Assembly: GCA_903920865.1 (NCBI GenBank)
Contig: CAIXNN010000024.1
Location: 1 to 32,685, forward strand
Origin: an uncultured Actinomycetes bacterium
Lineage (GTDB): Bacteria > Actinomycetota > Actinomycetes > UBA12327
Direction: 5' to 3'
DNA: 32,685 nucleotides
Part shown: positions 23,681 through 31,171 of the stretch, in pieces
Numbering within the stretch: the first letter of the stretch is position 1
Layout of the letters: each line of letters starts with the position of its first letter
Position numbers and translations under genes: made by a program
Notes under the pieces: generated by a model
What the model was told of the DNA's origin: nothing
Database searches by the model: none
What the model saw: the letters and a program-made list of their open reading frames with translations, nothing else

Positions 23681-24505
23681 TTACTCGGTCTGGTCTAAAG
23701 CGTTCGGTAGACCGTTGCCCCTACGTGACACCGCGAAGAAGTTGCTCGTATCGAAGGCCTCATCTGACTCGCGATACTCGGGTATGGGCACAAGGCCTCT
23801 TGGACTAAGTCGAAAGAGCTCGAAGTCAAGTTCCTTGAAGAAGTAGAAGAAGTCCTGAAAGTAGGTGCGGGTATCGATATTGCAGCCCCCGAATTCAAAC
23901 TGGACCACCGATGACTGGGACACAGTGTTACGCCCTGATAAAAGGACGTCGAGTTCGTGACCTTCCACGTCCAACTTGATCAGGTTAGGACGTACCCCGG
24001 CGCTTTGGGCCCACTCATCTAGAGTCTCAACAACGACCATCTCTGAGTGAGAAAAGTCCATCCCAAAGTGGTCCAGCCGGCGACGCGTGAGACTTGCCAA
24101 GCCACTTCCATCCTGGTCAGACCAGAGTTGAGCACTGCCCGCGGCACGACCAAGCGCTACAGGAAGAAGGGACACGTTCGTGCGCCCGACCATCCGCTCT
24201 TGAAGTCGCGAAAAGGCCACCGAGCTCGGTTCAAAGCAAGTTAGAGATGCCGCTGGCGCCGCCCTGAGCAGCGCGTCCGCCCAGTCACCGACATTGGCAC
24301 CAACGTCCAACACGACGGGGGCTGACCGTCGTCCGGGCTCCAACACAGACAAGCCGGCAGAGACCTCGTCCGCGACCGTCGCGGCACCACCGCCCTTCCC
24401 CTGCACAAGGCGCGCCTTGGCTTCCACACCTGCGACGACACTTTCCGGCATGGCCAAGAGCCCTCGGTAGATAGCCGAAGACGCAAGTGACTTCAGACGA
24501 CTCAT
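23681..24505 (-). CDS. FkbM-family methyltransferase
   Basis: 274 residues. A SAM-binding motif I, VVLDVGANVGDWADAL (64-79), is followed by the acidic strand end TCFEPSS and by the FkbM hallmark IKLDVEGHELDVL. FkbM proteins O-methylate sugars or small metabolites and are often found with polysaccharide or glycan genes; the acceptor cannot be named. ATG 24505 has GGAGGG 8 bases upstream. It stands alone between tRNA-Lys and a divergent gene and has its own hairpin terminator. No signal peptide. Its isolated place beside a tRNA gene fits an accessory gene, but no attachment-site repeat was seen. Confidence 0.8.
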   Translation of the reverse strand: MSRLKSLASSAIYRGLLAMPESVVAGVEAKARLVQGKGGGAATVADEVSAGLSVLEPGRRSAPVVLDVGANVGDWADALLRAAPAASLTCFEPSSVAFSRLQERMVGRTNVSLLPVALGRAAGSAQLWSDQDGSGLASLTRRRLDHFGMDFSHSEMVVVETLDEWAQSAGVRPNLIKLDVEGHELDVLLSGRNTVSQSSVVQFEFGGCNIDTRTYFQDFFYFFKELDFELFRLSPRGLVPIPEYRESDEAFDTSNFFAVSRRGNGLPNALDQTE

Positions 24506-24736
24506 GACATTTTCCCTCCGAATGGGCGCCAGCCCAGTCTACTTCGGCAGACGGTGACAGCGTCCCGAAGTAACCGAGCCAAGGTGTGAGTTAGTAGCCC
24601 GGGCACTTGACTCCACGAATCTGAAATAACCACGTATCCCAACGGCCCGCCTGGCTTGCGGGAGTTGGATGAGCCCATACGCCTTGACCTAGACCGTGGT
24701 GACCACCACCGATTAGCCATGAGCCAAGATTGGGCC

Positions 24737-25369
24737 ATGCGCCTTGACCATGTCTCTTATGCAGTCCCGGCCTCACACCTTGGTGATGAAGTTCAGCGTT
24801 TGGGTGCCAGCGCTGGTGGCATCTTCCGCGATGGTGGCCGCCACCCTCGCTTTGGGACTCGAAACTTCGTTTTGCCGCTGGCCGGTGGCTCCTACCTTGA
24901 GGTAGTCGCAACCCTTGACCACCCAGCCTCAGATCGTGCCCCGTTTGGACAAGCCGTGAAGTATCGCGCTGAACGTGGCGGCGGGTGGATGGCATGGGTG
25001 TTAGCCGTTGATGACATTGCATCGGCAGAGCAACGGCTTGGTCGTCCTGCTGTGGATGGCATGCGTCACCGACCCGATGGTGTTGACCTGACGTGGAAGC
25101 AGCTTGGCGTCAAGGACGTGATGGAAGATCCACAGGTTCCATTCTTCGTTCAGTGGTTGAGTCCGGCGGAGCACCACCCAAGCGTTGGCGCTGAAGACCT
25201 ACCAAGAATTGAACGACTTGAAATCGGTGGCGATGCGGGATCTGTTAATGATTTTCTGGGAACATCTCTTGACTCCATCGAAGGAGTCACCATTGACTTT
25301 GTTGATGATGAACCCGGTCTAGTAGCGGTGCATCTGGCCACACGCTTTGGATCAGTCAGGCTGGATTAG
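24737..25369 (+). CDS. Glyoxalase-like domain protein
   Basis: 210 residues from ATG 24737 (MRLDHVSYAVPASHL). The start LDHVSYAV, then GGRHPRFGTRNFVLPLAGGSYLEVVATLDHP, is typical of the Glyoxalase_3-like group (PF13468), single proteins built from two vicinal-oxygen-chelate-like halves. Candidate metal ligands are the N-terminal His and the Glu in YLEVV. Substrate unknown. ATG 24719 (six residues longer) is an alternative; neither has a strong ribosome site. The track begins at TTG 24656, which is unlikely. The stop overlaps the GTG of the MFS gene by one base, so the two form an operon. Confidence 0.65.
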   Translation: MRLDHVSYAVPASHLGDEVQRLGASAGGIFRDGGRHPRFGTRNFVLPLAGGSYLEVVATLDHPASDRAPFGQAVKYRAERGGGWMAWVLAVDDIASAEQRLGRPAVDGMRHRPDGVDLTWKQLGVKDVMEDPQVPFFVQWLSPAEHHPSVGAEDLPRIERLEIGGDAGSVNDFLGTSLDSIEGVTIDFVDDEPGLVAVHLATRFGSVRLD

Positions 25370-26946
25370 TGACTTCCTCAGGCAGCACAGGCTTCGATGT
25401 GATGCAGGGCCACCCTCGCCGCTGGCCAATTCTGGGTGTGATGGTTTTCAGTTTGTTGGTCGTTGTACTCGACAACAGCGTGCTCAATGTGGCCCTTCGT
25501 TCAATTCAACAAGAACTTCAAGCATCACAGTCTCAGCTTGAGTGGGCGGTGAACTCCTACACCTTGGTTTTTGCCGGATTGCTTTTCACTTGGGGCGTCT
25601 TGGGCGATCGTTATGGTCGCCGTCTGATCCTGGTGATGGGAATGATTTCATTTGGAATCACCTCAGCGCTGTGTGCCCATGCGGCCACTGCGAACCAACT
25701 CATCGGGTATCGCGCTCTGATGGGTGTTGCTGGCGCCTCCGTACTTCCGGTGACCCTGGCCATCGTCACGAACGTCTTCCCGCCTGCTGAGCGTGGCCGG
25801 GCGATTGGTGTTTGGGCTGGTTCAACAGGCTTGGGTGTAGCTCTTGGACCGATCGTGGGCGGCTTACTCCTCGAACACTTCTGGTGGGGTTCGGTTTTCC
25901 TCATCAATGTCCCGATCGCCATCGTCGCTGTAGTTGCTGTTCTGGTTCTGGTTCCGGAATCTAAAGATGCTCATCCGAGCAAGATTGACCCGCTGGGTGT
26001 CCTACTTTCGCTGGTTGGTGTCATCACGTTGGTCTTCGGGATCATTCGGGGTGGCAACCTCAACGACTGGTGGAACATTCAAGTCATCGGACCGATCGTG
26101 CTCGGTATCGTCTTGCTTGCAATCTTTGCTCTCTTTGAGCGCCGTAGTTCGCACCCGTCATTGGATGTCACGCTCTTTAGGGATGCCCGGTTCTCGGCCT
26201 CAACTGCAGCCATCACATTGGCCTTCTTTGCGCTGTTTGGTGCTGTCTTCTTCCTGTCCTTCTATCTTCAATACGTCAAGGACTATTCCCCACTTCAAGC
26301 TGGCCTGCGGTTGATTCCAACGGCACTTGGCTTGGTGATTTTTGCTCCCTTGAGCGAGCGCGGAGTTCGCCTCTGGGGCGCCCGGGTCGTCGTGGCAGTT
26401 GGCTTGTGCATCGTGGCCTTGAGTTTCTTTGGTAACCAACTCATTGAGGTCGAGACCCCGTACTGGCACTTGGCAATTTTGCAGGCAATGTTGGGAATGG
26501 GAATGGGGCTTACCGTCGCCCCAGCAACGACGTCCTTTATGTCTGCCTTGCCGCGTGATAAAGCCGGGACCGGTTCTGCGGTAACCAATGCATTCCGACA
26601 AATTGGTGGCGCACTAGGTGTGGCAATTTTGGGATCGGTTATTGCAAGTGTTTACCGAACCAACATTTCATCGTCCTTGAGTTCGCTGCCTCCTGAATTG
26701 CAAAAGACGGCAGGGGAATCCTTGGGTTCGACCTTGCAGGTTGTTGGCGCAGCTCCAGAATTGGAAAACCCAGATCTGATTGTCAACAATGCGCTCCATG
26801 CCTATGTTGATGCGCTCCATGCCGGAACATTGGTGGCTGCTGTGGCCGCCTTATGTGGTGCCGCGGTGGCGTTTAAATGGTTGCCGAAAAAGGGCGCTAA
26901 CCCAGTCCCTGAAGCCGGCGTGAGCCATGGTGCGGACTTCGCCTAA
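25369..26946 (+). CDS. MFS drug exporter, DHA2 (14-TM) family
   Basis: 525 residues. After a short cytoplasmic N terminus there is FSLLVVVLDNSVLNVALRSI, the typical first helix with the D-x-x-x-x-N-V-A-L pattern of EmrB/QacA proteins. The GDRYGRR loop follows, with the motif C-like helix GLGVALGPIVGGLL after helix 4. The length and about 14 hydrophobic segments fit DHA2 proton-driven multidrug exporters. GTG 25369 overlaps the previous stop by one base (TAGTG); ATG 25402 is an alternative. The upstream glyoxalase-like gene is probably cotranscribed, consistent with a resistance or detoxification pair. A structured stem follows at 27007-27032. Confidence 0.85.
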   Translation: MTSSGSTGFDVMQGHPRRWPILGVMVFSLLVVVLDNSVLNVALRSIQQELQASQSQLEWAVNSYTLVFAGLLFTWGVLGDRYGRRLILVMGMISFGITSALCAHAATANQLIGYRALMGVAGASVLPVTLAIVTNVFPPAERGRAIGVWAGSTGLGVALGPIVGGLLLEHFWWGSVFLINVPIAIVAVVAVLVLVPESKDAHPSKIDPLGVLLSLVGVITLVFGIIRGGNLNDWWNIQVIGPIVLGIVLLAIFALFERRSSHPSLDVTLFRDARFSASTAAITLAFFALFGAVFFLSFYLQYVKDYSPLQAGLRLIPTALGLVIFAPLSERGVRLWGARVVVAVGLCIVALSFFGNQLIEVETPYWHLAILQAMLGMGMGLTVAPATTSFMSALPRDKAGTGSAVTNAFRQIGGALGVAILGSVIASVYRTNISSSLSSLPPELQKTAGESLGSTLQVVGAAPELENPDLIVNNALHAYVDALHAGTLVAAVAALCGAAVAFKWLPKKGANPVPEAGVSHGADFA

Positions 26947-27006
26947 ACACACCTGACCAGCCTGCGTTGGTGATTTTGGTGTCGCGTATGCTTCAGCGGG
27001 TTCCCA

Positions 27007-27032
27007 ACGGGCCTGTGTAAACAGGTACCCGT
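27007..27032 (+). terminator. Hairpin between MFS gene and tRNA-Glu
   Basis: ACGGG-CCTGT-GTAA-ACAGG-(TA)-CCCGT forms a 10-bp stem with a GTAA loop and a two-base bulge, 60 bases after the MFS stop and 2 bases before tRNA-Glu. It may end the MFS transcript or act in tRNA 5' processing. No U-tract. Confidence 0.45.
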
Positions 27033-27034
27033 GA

Positions 27035-27107
27035 GCCCCCATCGTCTAGTGGTCTAGGACGCCGCCCTTTCAAGGCGGTAACACGGGTTCGAACCCCGTT
27101 GGGGGTA
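27035..27107 (+). tRNA. tRNA-Glu (anticodon UUC)
   Basis: GCCCCCATCGTCTAGTGGTC opens the cloverleaf. The anticodon arm CCGCC-CTTTCAA-GGCGG has TTC. T arm ACGGG-TTCGAAC-CCCGT. Acceptor GCCCCCA pairs with TGGGGGT with a terminal G-U, and A is the discriminator base. No CCA is encoded. Confidence 0.95.
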
Positions 27108-27162
27108 CGCAAGAAGGACAGCGTTTCGGCGTTGTCTGGCCTTGGCAGATTCGTCTGCACTA

Positions 27163-27236
27163 GGCCCCGTAGCGCAGTTGGTTAGCGCGCCGCCCTGTCA
27201 CGGCGGAGGTCGCCGGTTCGAGCCCGGTCGGGGTCG
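27163..27236 (+). tRNA. tRNA-Asp (anticodon GUC)
   Basis: GGCCCCGTAGCGCAGTTGG opens the cloverleaf. The anticodon arm CCGCC-CTGTCAC-GGCGG has GTC. T arm GCCGG-TTCGAGC-CCGGT, acceptor GGCCCCG with CGGGGTC and discriminator G. 55 bases after tRNA-Glu. Confidence 0.95.
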
Positions 27237-27275
27237 CTCAGATTTATCCCCAGCCTGGCTGAGGGTGATCTGTTC

Positions 27276-27348
27276 GGTCAGGTAGCTCAGTTGGGAGAGC
27301 GACCGCCTGAAAAGCGGTAGGTCGGCGGATCGAACCCGCCCCTGACCA
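27276..27348 (+). tRNA. tRNA-Phe (anticodon GAA)
   Basis: GGTCAGGTAGCTCAGTTGGG opens the cloverleaf. The anticodon arm ACCGC-CTGAAAA-GCGGT has GAA. Acceptor GGTCAGG pairs with CCTGACC, discriminator A, and CCA is encoded at 27349-27351. Last gene of the Glu-Asp-Phe cluster. Confidence 0.95.
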
Positions 27349-27379
27349 CCAAAGTGTGACCTATCTCTAATCCGTCGAA

Positions 27380-27397
27380 CCCCCTTTCTAGAGGGGG
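27380..27397 (+). terminator. Possible terminator of the tRNA cluster
   Basis: CCCCCT-TTCTAG-AGGGGG, a 6-bp GC stem with a 6-base loop, 32 bases after tRNA-Phe and before the HU gene. No U-tract, so moderate to low confidence. Confidence 0.4.
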
Positions 27398-27478
27398 GAG
27401 TGCGCCTAAGTCGGCCTTACCCCCTAGGGTTCTAGTCAGGCACGAAGATGTGCCACAACCGTACTCAAGGAGAAGTCT

Positions 27479-27766
27479 GTGAACCGCAGTGAATTGGTGG
27501 CCGCTGTTGCCGCAAAGACCGGTCAGAGCGCCAAGGACGTTGACGCTGTCCTCAAGGGTTTTGCTGAAGTCGTCGCATCTGAACTGTCCTCGAGCAAGCA
27601 GGCCAAGATCAGCCTTCCCGGCTTCCTGACCTTCGAGACCGGTTTCCGCAACGCTCGTACCGCTCGTAACCCACAAACTGGTGCTGAGATCCAGGTTGCA
27701 GCCACCCACACCGCCAAGGTGTCAGCTGGCTCAACGCTCAAGGCAGCAGCTCAAAAGAACAACTAA
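27479..27766 (+). CDS. hup: HU-family DNA-binding protein
   Basis: 95 residues, the usual length for bacterial HU, a dimeric nucleoid protein that bends DNA. MNRSELVAAVAAKTGQS and the helix that follows form the dimerisation core. ISLPGFLTFETGFRNARTARNPQTGAEIQV is the conserved strand-arm segment with the DNA-intercalating arm tip RNPQTG. It lacks the Lys-rich C-terminal tail of mycobacterial and streptomycete HupB/HupS, so it is the short type. GTG 27479 follows AAGGAGA by about 5 bases. The gene stands alone after the tRNA cluster and is convergent with bldC. Confidence 0.92.
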   Translation: MNRSELVAAVAAKTGQSAKDVDAVLKGFAEVVASELSSSKQAKISLPGFLTFETGFRNARTARNPQTGAEIQVAATHTAKVSAGSTLKAAAQKNN

Positions 27767-27834
27767 AACTAACTCGTTCTACCCAGCACTTTCCTCACGC
27801 GCCGTCATGGTGCCTACCGCTTGGCCTGGTCTAG

Positions 27835-28056
27835 CTAGTCCACAGCGTTAGGTTCATCCTTGGCGGCGCGTTGCTGTGGGATGCCCTCGAGGAGTTCGCG
27901 CACTTCAGATGCTCGATAGCGGCGATGCCCGCCCAGAGTTCGGATTGCCGAGATCTTCCCTGCTTTGGCCCATCGGGTCACGGTTTTGGGGTCAACCCTG
28001 AAAAGTGCGGCCACTTCGGCCGGTGTGAGCAAAGTTTCCGATTCGTCAGAACTCAT
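27835..28056 (-). CDS. bldC: BldC-like MerR-type DNA-binding protein
   Basis: 73 residues from ATG 28056. LLTPAEVAALFRVDPKTVTRWAKAGKI followed by IRTLGGHRRYR is almost identical to Streptomyces BldC, a small one-domain MerR-type regulator that binds direct repeats head-to-tail and controls development. It has the same single winged-helix domain and ends in GIPQQR plus a short tail. The track start at ATG 28101 adds 15 residues that BldC proteins do not have; ATG 28056 has a GGGGGA ribosome site. Its place next to DUF3073 and purM is the usual one in actinobacteria. In a non-sporulating organism its role is probably general transcription control. Confidence 0.9.
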   Translation of the reverse strand: MSSDESETLLTPAEVAALFRVDPKTVTRWAKAGKISAIRTLGGHRRYRASEVRELLEGIPQQRAAKDEPNAVD

Positions 28057-28287
28057 CGACGAAAATCCCCCTAGTTTCCCCAGTAATCGAGCCTGACCCA
28101 TCTTGCCCTATTACGACCCAAGTTATGTGAGTTTGGGCGAAATCGCCGGCCTTGCCGGCTTTGACCTGGCCTAGCAGGTTTTGTGCACCGCCCTGAATGC
28201 GAACGCAGGCCTTTTGCCGGTAGCCTTGGATTAGTTCCCGTAGCGGCCCGTTAATAAGGCCCGAACAGCACATGAGGGGGTCGAGCC
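28057..28287. other. Divergent intergenic region bldC / DUF3073
   Basis: 231 bases. It contains a short perfect hairpin GCCGGC-CTT-GCCGGC (28145-28159) of unknown role. It also contains a candidate promoter for the DUF3073 gene, TTGGAT (28226-28231) and GTTAAT (28250-28255) with 18-base spacing. No small gene with a ribosome site is seen. Confidence 0.4.
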
Positions 28288-28521
28288 ATGGGGCGCGGCC
28301 GAGCCAAAGCCAAGCAAACCAAAGTTGCACGCCAGTTGAAGTACAGCTCAACTGGGACCGACTTAGATGCTTTGCAAGCTGAACTTTCCGGGTCTGCCAC
28401 TGGCACACCGGTATCGCAAGACTCTGAAGCTGAATCCACCGAGTATGACCAGTACGGTCAATATGGAGACGAAGATTCTGAGTCAGAAGATGATGAAACT
28501 GATCCTGCCACCGCTCAGTAG
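28288..28521 (+). CDS. DUF3073 family protein
   Basis: 77 residues. MGRGRAKAKQTKVARQLKYSS is the nearly invariant start of the actinobacterial DUF3073 family: a basic N-terminal half, then a strongly acidic C-terminal tail (EDSESEDDETDP). Function is unknown; the charge split suggests nucleic-acid or ribosome association, which is inference. GGGGG lies 7 bases before the ATG. It converges with purM with 4 bases between the stops, the conserved order in this phylum. Confidence 0.88.
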   Translation: MGRGRAKAKQTKVARQLKYSSTGTDLDALQAELSGSATGTPVSQDSEAESTEYDQYGQYGDEDSESEDDETDPATAQ

Positions 28522-28525
28522 TTCG

Positions 28526-29620
28526 TTACTTGGCGTAATCACCGATCAGCGTTACGGATCCGCCACCGCCACCTTTGGCTGGAGCATCTGAACTTTCATT
28601 ATTAATGCGCGTGCGAACCTCACCCACGATCCAGGAATTAACTCCACGTGAGTTCAAGGCGCGCAGGGTTGCATCAGCACTGCTGGCTGCAACAACTGCC
28701 ACCATGCCAATTCCCATGTTGAGAGTCTTTTCGAGTTCCAATCGGTCAACCTTGCCAAGTTCGCCGATAGTGGCAAATATTGCGGGTACCTGCCATGAGT
28801 TGCGCTGCAAGTCTGCATGCAAATCGGCAGGCAAAACTCGGGCCAAATTGGCGGCAAGGCCGCCGCCGGTTACATGGCTAAAGGCGTGGATGTCCAGGGA
28901 AGGATCACGAGCAATAGCCAAGCAATCCAAGGAATAAATCGTTGTTGGTTCGAGCAGTTCAGCACCCAGGCTCCGACCAAATTCGGGTACGGCGCGATCG
29001 AGCTTCCACTGAGCCATCGTGAAGAACACGTGCCGAGCCAATGAGTAGCCATTTGAGTGCAGACCACTTGAGGCCATTGCGATGACAACATCCCCAGCTT
29101 GAACCCTCTGGGGTCCCAAGATGTGATCCGCTTCAACAACACCGGTGCCGGCGCCGGCCAAATCGTACTCGTCTTCTTTAAGCAGACCTGGGTGTTCGGC
29201 AGTCTCGCCACCGATGAGTGCGCATCCTGCTTTCTGGCATCCAACTGCGATTCCGCTAACGATTGAGGCGATGCGCGCAGGAATGACTTTGCCAGTTGCG
29301 ATGTAGTCGGTCATAAAAAGCGGTTCCGCGCCACAGACCACGAGGTCATCAACGACCATGCCCACCAGGTCCATGCCGATGGTGTCATGAACGTCCATGG
29401 CTTGAGCGATCGCAACTTTGGTTCCCACACCGTCAGTAGAGGTGGCAAGTAGTGGCTTGGTGTAATTCTTCACAGCCGAAATATCAAACAATCCAGCAAA
29501 TCCGCCAAAATCTCCGACAACCTCTGGACGCTTTGTTGCCTTGATTGAAGCCTTCATCAGGGCTACGGCCAGTTCGCCTGCTTCAACATCAACGCCGGCA
29601 GCCGCGTAGGAAGACGTCAC
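28526..29620 (-). CDS. purM: Phosphoribosylformylglycinamidine cyclo-ligase (AIR synthetase)
   Basis: 364 residues. It closes the imidazole ring of purines, making AIR from FGAM with ATP. Diagnostic stretches are TSTDGVGTKVAIAQ (61-74), DLVGMVVDDLVVCGAEPLFMTDYIATG, ALIGGETAEHPG, AMASSGLHSNGYSLAR and FSHVTGGGLAANLARVLP. NMGIGMVAVV near the C terminus is also typical. GTG 29620 overlaps the purF stop by four bases (GTGA), so the two are coupled. A short Gly-rich segment (KGGGGGSV) near the end is a mild oddity. Confidence 0.95.
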   Translation of the reverse strand: MTSSYAAAGVDVEAGELAVALMKASIKATKRPEVVGDFGGFAGLFDISAVKNYTKPLLATSTDGVGTKVAIAQAMDVHDTIGMDLVGMVVDDLVVCGAEPLFMTDYIATGKVIPARIASIVSGIAVGCQKAGCALIGGETAEHPGLLKEDEYDLAGAGTGVVEADHILGPQRVQAGDVVIAMASSGLHSNGYSLARHVFFTMAQWKLDRAVPEFGRSLGAELLEPTTIYSLDCLAIARDPSLDIHAFSHVTGGGLAANLARVLPADLHADLQRNSWQVPAIFATIGELGKVDRLELEKTLNMGIGMVAVVAASSADATLRALNSRGVNSWIVGEVRTRINNESSDAPAKGGGGGSVTLIGDYAK

Positions 29621-31155
29621 GGCCGACTCAGCGCATCTGCGGCCCCGCCGCCAGTACTTCCAACCACTGGTAGATCAACAAGAGTTTCTGCCGGTGCCTT
29701 GGACTGTAAGGCTGGTTCTGGAATCTCAACGGGGTAAACCCCATCAAAGCAGGCTCGGCACAGGTGATCCTTTTTGATGGTGGTGGCATCGATGAGTTCT
29801 TCTAGAGATACAAAGGCCAGTGAGTCAGCACCGATAGACGCTCGAATGTCATCAACGGTCAGGCCATTGGCGATCAGTTCAGCCCGGCTAGCAAAGTCAA
29901 TCCCATAAAAGCAGGGCCACTTGACCGGTGGAGAGGAAATTCTTACGTGAACCTCAGCGGCTCCTGCTTCGCGCAACATTCTCACCAGTGCACGTTGGGT
30001 GTTACCGCGCACTATGGAGTCATCAACGACCACCAGGCGCTTGCCTTCAATAACATCACGCAGGGGATTGAGCTTGAGTCGAATTCCGAGTTGGCGAATG
30101 GTTTGACTGGGTTGAATAAAGGTTCGACCGACGTAGGCATTCTTAACAAGACCCTGGGCATAAACAATGCCGCTTTCTTGTGAGTAGCCAATAGCTGCGG
30201 GAGTTCCTGATTCAGGAACCGGGATGACAAGGTCAGCATCGACGGGAGCTTCACGAGCTAAGCGACGACCAGTCTCAACGCGGGCTTCGTTGACTCCTAC
30301 GCCAGCGATTGTGGTGTCGGGGCGAGCAAGGTAAACGTATTCAAATAAGCAACCTTTGGGCTCAGGGGTTGCAAAGTGCTGTGATCGCAAGCCATCTTCA
30401 TCAATAGCGATGAGCTCGCCCGGTTCAATTTCGCGAACAAAACTTGCACCAACGATGTCCAGGGCCGCCGTCTCGCTGGCCACTACCCAACCGCGCTCAA
30501 GGCGACCGAGCACCATCGGACGGATGCCTTGCGGGTCGCGCGCGGCATACAAGGTGGATTCGTCCATGAAGACCAAACAGAACGCCCCGCGCAACTGCGG
30601 CAGGACCTCCATCGCGGAGGCTTCAAGGGACCGATCCGGATGAGAGGCCAGCAGCGCTGTGACCAAGTCGGTGTCGCTTGTTGATTGTGGAGTGGTGGAA
30701 AAACTTCCCGGGAAGTTCAATTCGCCGGTATTTCGACGTTGATTCAAAATCTTGGCAAGTTCGCCGGTGTTGGTTAAGTTTCCGTTGTGGCCAAGAGCGA
30801 TACTTCCGGTCGCGGTCGCGCGAAACGTCGGTTGTGCATTTTCCCAAACAGATGCACCCGTTGTGGAGTATCGCGTGTGGCCGATAGCCAAGTGACCGCT
30901 CAGCGATTCAAGTGCACCTTCGGTGAAGACCTGCGAGACCAAACCCATTTCTTTGTAAACCACGATGTGGCGACCATCCGAGACGGCCATACCTGCTGAT
31001 TCTTGACCGCGATGTTGTAATGCGTAAAGTCCGTAGAAAGTTAATTTGGCGACTTCTTCGCCAGGCGCCCACACTCCGAATACGCCACAAGCATCCTGCG
31101 GTCCCTTGTCGCCAGGGAGCAGATCGTGATTTAAAAGACCGTCGCCTTTAGGCAC
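29617..31155 (-). CDS. purF: Amidophosphoribosyltransferase
   Basis: 512 residues. The first committed step of purine synthesis: PRPP plus glutamine to phosphoribosylamine. An N-terminal propeptide of about 22 residues precedes Cys23 (DACGVFGVW), which becomes the N-terminal nucleophile. Glutaminase motifs include YALQHRGQESAG and GHTRYSTTG. The PRPP loop is RLVVVDDSIVRGNTQ. Cysteines in GCLFEY, PCFYGID and CRACFDG match the iron-sulphur-cluster type of Bacillus PurF, so this is the oxygen-sensitive, propeptide-bearing form. The start is GTG 31155 with a poor ribosome site, 16 bases downstream of the ABC exporter stop. Confidence 0.95.
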   Translation of the reverse strand: MPKGDGLLNHDLLPGDKGPQDACGVFGVWAPGEEVAKLTFYGLYALQHRGQESAGMAVSDGRHIVVYKEMGLVSQVFTEGALESLSGHLAIGHTRYSTTGASVWENAQPTFRATATGSIALGHNGNLTNTGELAKILNQRRNTGELNFPGSFSTTPQSTSDTDLVTALLASHPDRSLEASAMEVLPQLRGAFCLVFMDESTLYAARDPQGIRPMVLGRLERGWVVASETAALDIVGASFVREIEPGELIAIDEDGLRSQHFATPEPKGCLFEYVYLARPDTTIAGVGVNEARVETGRRLAREAPVDADLVIPVPESGTPAAIGYSQESGIVYAQGLVKNAYVGRTFIQPSQTIRQLGIRLKLNPLRDVIEGKRLVVVDDSIVRGNTQRALVRMLREAGAAEVHVRISSPPVKWPCFYGIDFASRAELIANGLTVDDIRASIGADSLAFVSLEELIDATTIKKDHLCRACFDGVYPVEIPEPALQSKAPAETLVDLPVVGSTGGGAADALSRP

Positions 31156-31171
31156 TACTGAAGTCTATCGG

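Noticed and set aside
28145-28159. GCCGGC-CTT-GCCGGC as a terminator
   Set aside because: No gene ends into it on either strand; it lies between divergent genes, so I left it as an unexplained hairpin.
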